Shown here: positions 59,940-64,000 of the stretch, piece by piece
Numbering within the stretch: position 1 is the first letter of the stretch
Layout of the letters: every line of letters begins with the position of its first letter
Source: Yponomeuta sedellus
Lineage: Eukaryota; Arthropoda; Insecta; Lepidoptera; Yponomeutidae
DNA length: 64,000 bases
Assembly (NCBI GenBank): GCA_934045075.1
Contig: OW203748.1
Location: 11,931,651-11,995,650 of the forward strand
Direction: 5' to 3'
Notes under the pieces: model-generated
Told to the model about the DNA's origin: nothing
Database searches by the model: none
Seen by the model: the letters and a program-made list of their open reading frames with translations, nothing else
Made by a program: the position numbers and the translations under genes

Positions 59940-61171
59940 TTCACACTAGTACCTACAATATAAATAACAACTATTGTACAATAAACGAGTATTTTAATAA
60001 TAAAATAAATGAAATAATACGATTAAATAATGTACCAATGTAATGGAAATTTATAATGAAATTGTAAATAAAACTGAGATTGTAAATAATTGTATACATA
60101 TCTGTAAATAATATACAGTTTTAGCAAAGTTGTAGTCCCCTTAAAGGGTGTCATGTAGAACAAGAATTATTTATTAATATTATTACTACCTGTACTATTA
60201 CCATGACATGCAATAAATAAATAAATGATACATTATAAGTTAACAGTTATTTTGATAAGATCTTTGTGGACCCTGTAGGGCACGCAACATTTTAAAGTGC
60301 TATATATAAAAGTATGTATTACATTAACTTAAATTTAATTTGATTAATTATCATACAATTTTAGTTAATTATATTTATAAAGTTACATTTATACAATTAT
60401 TTATCTCATTTCATCTATACTATATTTTAAATATTCTTCTATCGTAAAATGACATTTTGAAATTAGTATTTTCTTTAAATCTTTATTGAAACTGTAGTCG
60501 TTATTCAATTCTTTCAGGTGATTTGGGAGTTTATTATAAATTTTTATAGCCATTACCAATGTAGGTACTGGAAGAGTGTAATTGCATTCGAGAGGTGGGT
60601 AATAACAATTTATTTTTGTGTCTTATGGGTCTAATAGTGAGATCTTCTTTTTTTATGAAAAGTTCTTTATATTGCCTAACGAATTTTGAAATTTCTATGT
60701 AAATAGATGGTAAGGTAGTAGGTTATAATATATAAAAAATGGTTTACAACTGTGGGTATTCACTATATTTGCCATTATACTAACCAATTTTTTTTGCTGG
60801 GTGAAGAGTTGCGGTGCGTCTGTACTGTTACCCCACATTATAATTCCATACGACAGCCAGGCGTAAGCGTATGCGTAATAAGTTAAGAGGGCTGTTTGCA
60901 CATTAGTTGTTTTTTTTACTTCTCGAAGACCGTATGCGAAGGATGACAATTTTGATTTAATTATTTGTATATGTGCTTTCCAATTTATGTGCTTATCTAT
61001 AATTAATCCTAACAATGATATATTATCAACTTGTTCTATTTTAAACCCATTAAACGATATATCTATGTCTAATGAGCGTTTTTGATATGGGTGGAAAGTT
61101 ATAATTTTTGTTTTTTGTAACTTAATTTCTAAATTGTGTTTATTTAGCCATTCATTCGTGTCAAAAAGCAT
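59940..61171 (-). pseudogene. Jockey-like LINE (J3): RT C-terminal part and 3' UTR
   Basis: The 158-codon frame 61171-60695 encodes EWLNKHNLEIKLQKTKIITF, LLGLIIDKHINWKAHIQIIK, AYAYAWLSYGIIMWGNST and the downstream thumb region of a Jockey-clade RT. After a frameshift near 60710 a second frame gives SIYIEISKFVRQYKELFIKK; after another near 60560 a third gives IKIYNKLPNHLKEL and ends at TAA 60413-60411. The 3' UTR continues to about 59940 (TTTATTGTACAATAG complement). The 5' side is cut by a 5S-SINE fragment. Inactive. Confidence 0.8.
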
Positions 61172-61202
61172 AGTATGTCATTTTGAATTTATAATTGTGA
61201 CC

Positions 61203-61363
61203 AACCAACGGCTTAACGCGCCTTGCGAAGCACGGAAGCGCTCGGAAAAATGCCGCTAGCGGTAGTCACGGGACGCTCACCCATAAAATACCTGACCGCG
61301 CCTTTTGTTGCTTAACCGAGTTATTGATTCCAATCACTCGGTTCGCCTAGGCCACGAGCGCTT
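61203..61363 (-). mobile_element. 5S-SINE head-half fragment
   Basis: Minus strand: AAGCGCTCGTGGCCTAGGCG, CGAGTGATTGGAATCAATAA, CTCGGTTAAGCAACAAAAGG, then TTTATGGGTGAGCGTCCCGT and the GCGCTTCCGTGCTTCGCAAG body. The 3' half is absent, which is unusual for LINE-mobilised elements and suggests deletion or a later event. Confidence 0.75.
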
Positions 61364-61384
61364 CTATTATATTTAGTTACATAT

Positions 61385-61540
61385 TAATCGCGATTATTTA
61401 TTAGGTAAAACGTAATTACCTTATTCCCCGATGTTTCGGCAGCATTACAGTTGCCGTGGTCTCGGGTAGACTGAAGTGGCGAGTACAGTCAATTATTGTG
61501 GGTAGACCCTTTTAATTTTTCGCAGCTGGCCGACACACAA
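61385..61540 (-). repeat. Relative of the GCCGAAAC retroposon family
   Basis: Minus strand: GACTGTACTCGCCACTTCAG, GAGACCACGGCAACTGTAAT, GCTGCCGAAACATCGGGGAA, TAAGGTAATTACGTTTTACC. The sequence left of it (GGCCAGCTGCGAAAAATTAA) also recurs, inverted, at 62343. Confidence 0.55.
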
Positions 61541-61544
61541 CACT

Positions 61545-62292
61545 CACTACGCTCACAGACAGGTCCGGTGATAAGGCGCGTGATTTTTATTTACTTAGCA
61601 CTGAATTCCACGTAGTTTCTTTACTCCTCTCATATCCTTACTCTTCGCTTCCTATCACACCACTATCTACGGTTGTTCCTTCACCGTGCAGGCAGTCCGA
61701 TTATGGAATACCTGACCGATGGAGGTACGGAAAGCCAAATCCCTGCCCATTTTTAAGGCTATGGTAAAGGAGTTCTATCTCACTACTACACTGTAATACT
61801 GTTATTATTTAATTTTGTAATATTGTTCTGCTGTTGTAGTATATGTATTTATAATATAATATTCATATTTATTTTTATACGTAAATTATTTGTATGTATC
61901 TCTTGATAATTTTATCTATTCTGTTATTTAGGCATGTATTTATATAGGTACCTCAGAAATTATCATTTTCTATGTTTTTTTGTACATCTACTTCCTTCTC
62001 TAATGTATAAGTCCAGTTCATCCGAAGGTTGTCTGGAAGAGATCACTTTTAGTGATAAGGCCGCCGTATGTACTCTTAGGTTAAGAAATATCTGTGTAAT
62101 TTCCATTTTTATTTACAACTAGCTGACCCAGCGAACTTCGTACCGCCTAACAGATTCTTTTAAATCTTTCTCTCTGTAAGAAACATCTTCGTACTTCAAG
62201 GAATATTCTAAAAACATAATTACCGAAATCGGTTCAGCTGCTCTCGAGATTTACGCTTACCAACACATTCAGCGATTCATTTTTATATTATA
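61545..62292 (+). pseudogene. Jockey-like LINE (J2): ORF2 end and full 3' UTR
   Basis: From about 61672 the frame reads CSFTVQAVRLWNT, stop, PMEVRKAKSLPIFKAMVKEF, YLTTTL and a terminal stop at about 61796, the usual end of a Jockey-like ORF2 with one in-frame TGA. The 3' UTR has GTCTGGAAGAGATCACTTTT, AGTGATAAGGCCGCCGTATG, GGTTAAGAAATATCTGTGT, then the AGCTGACCCAGCGAACTTCG module to ATTCATTTTTATATTATAGA. This is the longest J2 copy here and shows that the AGCTGACCC module is part of this LINE's 3' end. Confidence 0.75.
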
Positions 62293-62334
62293 GATAAAGT
62301 GTTCACTATCTATCTACTTGAAAACTTAAAACTA

Positions 62335-62580
62335 TCCCCTTCGGCCAGTTGCGAAAAATTAAAAATGACCACCCACAGTGTTTACAATTCACTATTAGTT
62401 TACTTAATTCACCTGGGTGCATTAACCCAGGTGAATTAAGTAAACGACAGGTAATAGTTGACTGTACTCGCCACTTCAGTCTACGCGAGACCACGGCAAC
62501 TGTAACGCTGCGTAACTACAGTTACGCGTAACTGTAACGTCGGGAAATAAGTACTATTACATTATAATTTCCCGCGAGTT
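62335..62580 (+). repeat. Diverged GCCGAAAC-family copy with a palindrome
   Basis: GGCCAGTTGCGAAAAATTAAA, CCACCCACAGTG, then a palindrome (62398-62445), then GACTGTACTCGCCACTTCAG, GAGACCACGGCAACTGTAAC and CGTCGGGAAATAAG. Same order as 61540-61400 inverted, except for the palindrome. Confidence 0.5.
62398..62445. repeat. Perfect 21-bp inverted repeat, 6-nt loop
   Basis: GTTTACTTAATTCACCTGGGT, loop GCATTA, ACCCAGGTGAATTAAGTAAAC. It lies at the point where the related copy at 61.5 kb reads straight through. Confidence 0.9.
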
Positions 62581-62584
62581 CCCG

Positions 62585-63250
62585 AGTGCCGACTCGAATT
62601 AATACAATTCAGTTATCGGCGATCGCTATAACAACAATTCGGCACAGCAGCGGGGGTCGAACCCTGGCGTCGCACTCGATGTGTGATGCATGGCCCGCTA
62701 GGCCGTATATCTCCCAGACAGTAATGTAGATGGATATCGGCAGATCTGTTTTAGGGAGGGCGTTATGCAGCCATGAAATCAATGTATGTTGTGTTAGATT
62801 TATGCATTCGTTTTCATAAATTCCACCTTCTGTGGGATTCCAACCCGCGCCACTGTCGATAAAGCTTAGCTGGAAAGGTATTCATTTATAGGTACATAGA
62901 TTATTTCAATATGCCATTCCACATTGGCATAAGATGTCAGCATCGTCAGGTAGGATCCCCCATCTTTTCAGGTTATCTTTGGATCGAGCAACATTATTTG
63001 TGCTTATATTGTTAGGCTTGTAAGGGTTTTTACAATCGGTGTAGTTTATTTAGTACACGTATAGAGACCTTTTTTTGCGGCTGCTCCGACTCTCTAAGGT
63101 TTGCTGGAAGAAATCTCTCACAGAAATAAGCTCGACAGAAGCTTGGTCAAGTGTTGGCTTATTTCAGTTGCCGAAAAAAGCTCATCATGTACAGGTTTTT
63201 GATTTTATAAATTTGTGTTTTCTGCGTGTCTTTTAAGAGTGCAATAAAGT
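62585..63250. other. Unassigned; old tRNA-like patch and LINE scrap
   Basis: 62645-62710 (minus) has a CAGGGTTCGACCCCCGCTG box B. 63098-63125 (AAGGTTTGCTGGAAGAAATCT) resembles a J1/J2 3' piece. No genes. Confidence 0.3.
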
Positions 63251-63253
63251 ATA

Positions 63254-63446
63254 CTCTGTTAGCTTTCAGAATATACCTCGGGCTCTAGAGTAGGCTTCGG
63301 TTTTCGCCAATATTCGCCGGTTTTCGTACTGATGATCGAGTTCTGTTTCGAAATTAAGTGTCATATTAGTTCCGATATTTCTATTACACGAATATATCCG
63401 ATACTATCCGATAGTAGCCGAAGTATATTCTAAAAGCTAACAGACT
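63254..63446 (+). mobile_element. MITE-X copy with altered middle
   Basis: CTGTTAGCTTTCAGAATATA left end and TATATTCTAAAAGCTAACAG right end; GGCTTCGGTTTTCGCC and GTGTCATATTAGTTCCGATA are kept, but the AAAACTTTTCTTCAC segment is replaced by other sequence. Confidence 0.8.
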
Positions 63447-63464
63447 ATGGCCAGGTTTTCCCGG

Positions 63465-63602
63465 TCTTAGTACGCTCAGACCGAGTGCGCCATCCGAGTA
63501 AACTAATGCCTCTGATTGGAGGGTTTTTTGTGACAACACCAAAATAGCCAATCAGATTCATTAGTTTACTCGGATGCCGCACTCGGTTCGAGCGTACTAA
63601 GA
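63465..63602. mobile_element. MITE with about 55-bp terminal inverted repeats
   Basis: TCTTAGTACGCTC, CGAGTGCG, CATCCGAGTAAACTAATG and TCTGATTGG occur at both ends in inverted orientation. The central loop is about 20 bp. Target duplication unclear. A 64-codon minus-strand ORF across it is a by-product. Confidence 0.8.
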
Positions 63603-63604
63603 GT

Positions 63605-64000
63605 TTTACTGTTGAAACACAATAGCTGCATACTGCCATCCACGCGATGAGTTACATCGGCCGCGCCGCCATCGACAAATGTCGCCGAGGGTTGCCGGAG
63701 TGGAGGGAAATCTTTATCGCTCGTACCTCGGAACGAATTTCGTGCATGTCGTGACGAATTTCAGCATTGATTTGAATGTGAAATGTGTTGCTGGATTTCT
63801 TTATCGAGTTTCGTATATATCTCTACACCGTTCCTCCGCCACTTTTAGATATGCTTTAATAGCCCAGTGGGCAGAACCATGGACTCGGAAGCGAGGGACC
63901 CAGGTTCGATACCCAGTGCGGGCATGTAACAATCACTTCAGTTATCCCAGTATATTAAGCGCCATTCCTCACGGTCCTGTGCTAACCTGATCCATGTCTG
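63605..64000. other. Unassigned; tRNA-derived SINE-like patch at the end
   Basis: 63845-63925 (+) has AGTGGGCAGAACCATGGACTC and CCCAGGTTCGATACCCAG, a tRNA-like head without a closing acceptor stem, followed by unmatched sequence. A 103-codon ORF (63679-63990) spans it and starts at an unremarkable ATG; not called. Confidence 0.3.

Noticed and set aside
63679..63990. 103-codon ORF at the window end
   Set aside because: It crosses a tRNA-like SINE patch and has no recognisable domain; truncated context prevents a call.

Overview
The window looks like AT-rich, gene-poor DNA from an insect nuclear genome, most likely a moth or butterfly. The evidence is the density and type of interspersed repeats: several tRNA-derived SINE families, Jockey-like and RTE-like LINE 3' ends, MITEs, foldback elements, microsatellite tails and the spliced structure of the genes. 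There are no operons, Shine-Dalgarno sites, rRNA operons or CRISPR arrays. Species assignment is inference; no single diagnostic gene is present.

Host genes. The best supported one is a small multi-exon gene on the minus strand at about 58985-57296. Its first three exons encode a THAP-type zinc-finger domain (FPRD, W, VCxxNF and AVPS signatures, with good donors and acceptors). The downstream exons are plausible but phase problems remain. A second genuine-looking host exon, GC-rich and Glu/Gln/Lys-rich, lies at 34431-34543 (+) and has one in-frame TAG. Weaker candidates are a TATA box plus leader exon at 54460-54551 (+), a short ATG exon with a strong donor at 52177-52147 (-), and a CpG-rich block at 12890-13330 that ends in a splice donor.

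Mobile DNA by region. 0-10 kb: LINE 3' fragments, a nested 5S-SINE copy, two SINE-D copies, a 3-unit tandem repeat. 10-16 kb: a G-rich minisatellite of about 750 bp, 5S-SINEs, an RTE-like ORF2 tail, an RTE fragment inserted in a Jockey 3' UTR, and about 71 TATC units. 16-26 kb: SINE-C, SINE-D and SINE-B, a zinc-finger LINE tail, a hairpin retroposon inserted in a 5S-SINE, and tandem units carrying tRNA-Lys primer-binding-site motifs. 26-44 kb: the richest SINE-A region, two twin-primed (inverted) SINE-A insertions with target duplications, three foldback elements, a TAA-flanked MITE and a Jockey-like LINE. 45-47.4 kb: a degenerate tandem array of about 190-bp units. 47.4-50.7 kb: a three-level nest of repeats plus element B copies. 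50.7-64 kb: mostly unassigned DNA, the THAP gene, a TTA-flanked MITE, two more Jockey-like LINE 3' ends and further MITEs.

The most interesting signals are a short interspersed element whose head matches the internal promoter region of 5S rRNA (SINE3-like), a SINE insertion that is a palindrome centred exactly on its tRNA anticodon loop, and the THAP gene, whose zinc-ligand histidine appears as asparagine. I see no evidence of a new defence, biosynthetic or regulatory system. Repeat family names used here (SINE-A to D, L-A, J1-J3, B, R18, MITE-X, Y) are local labels.
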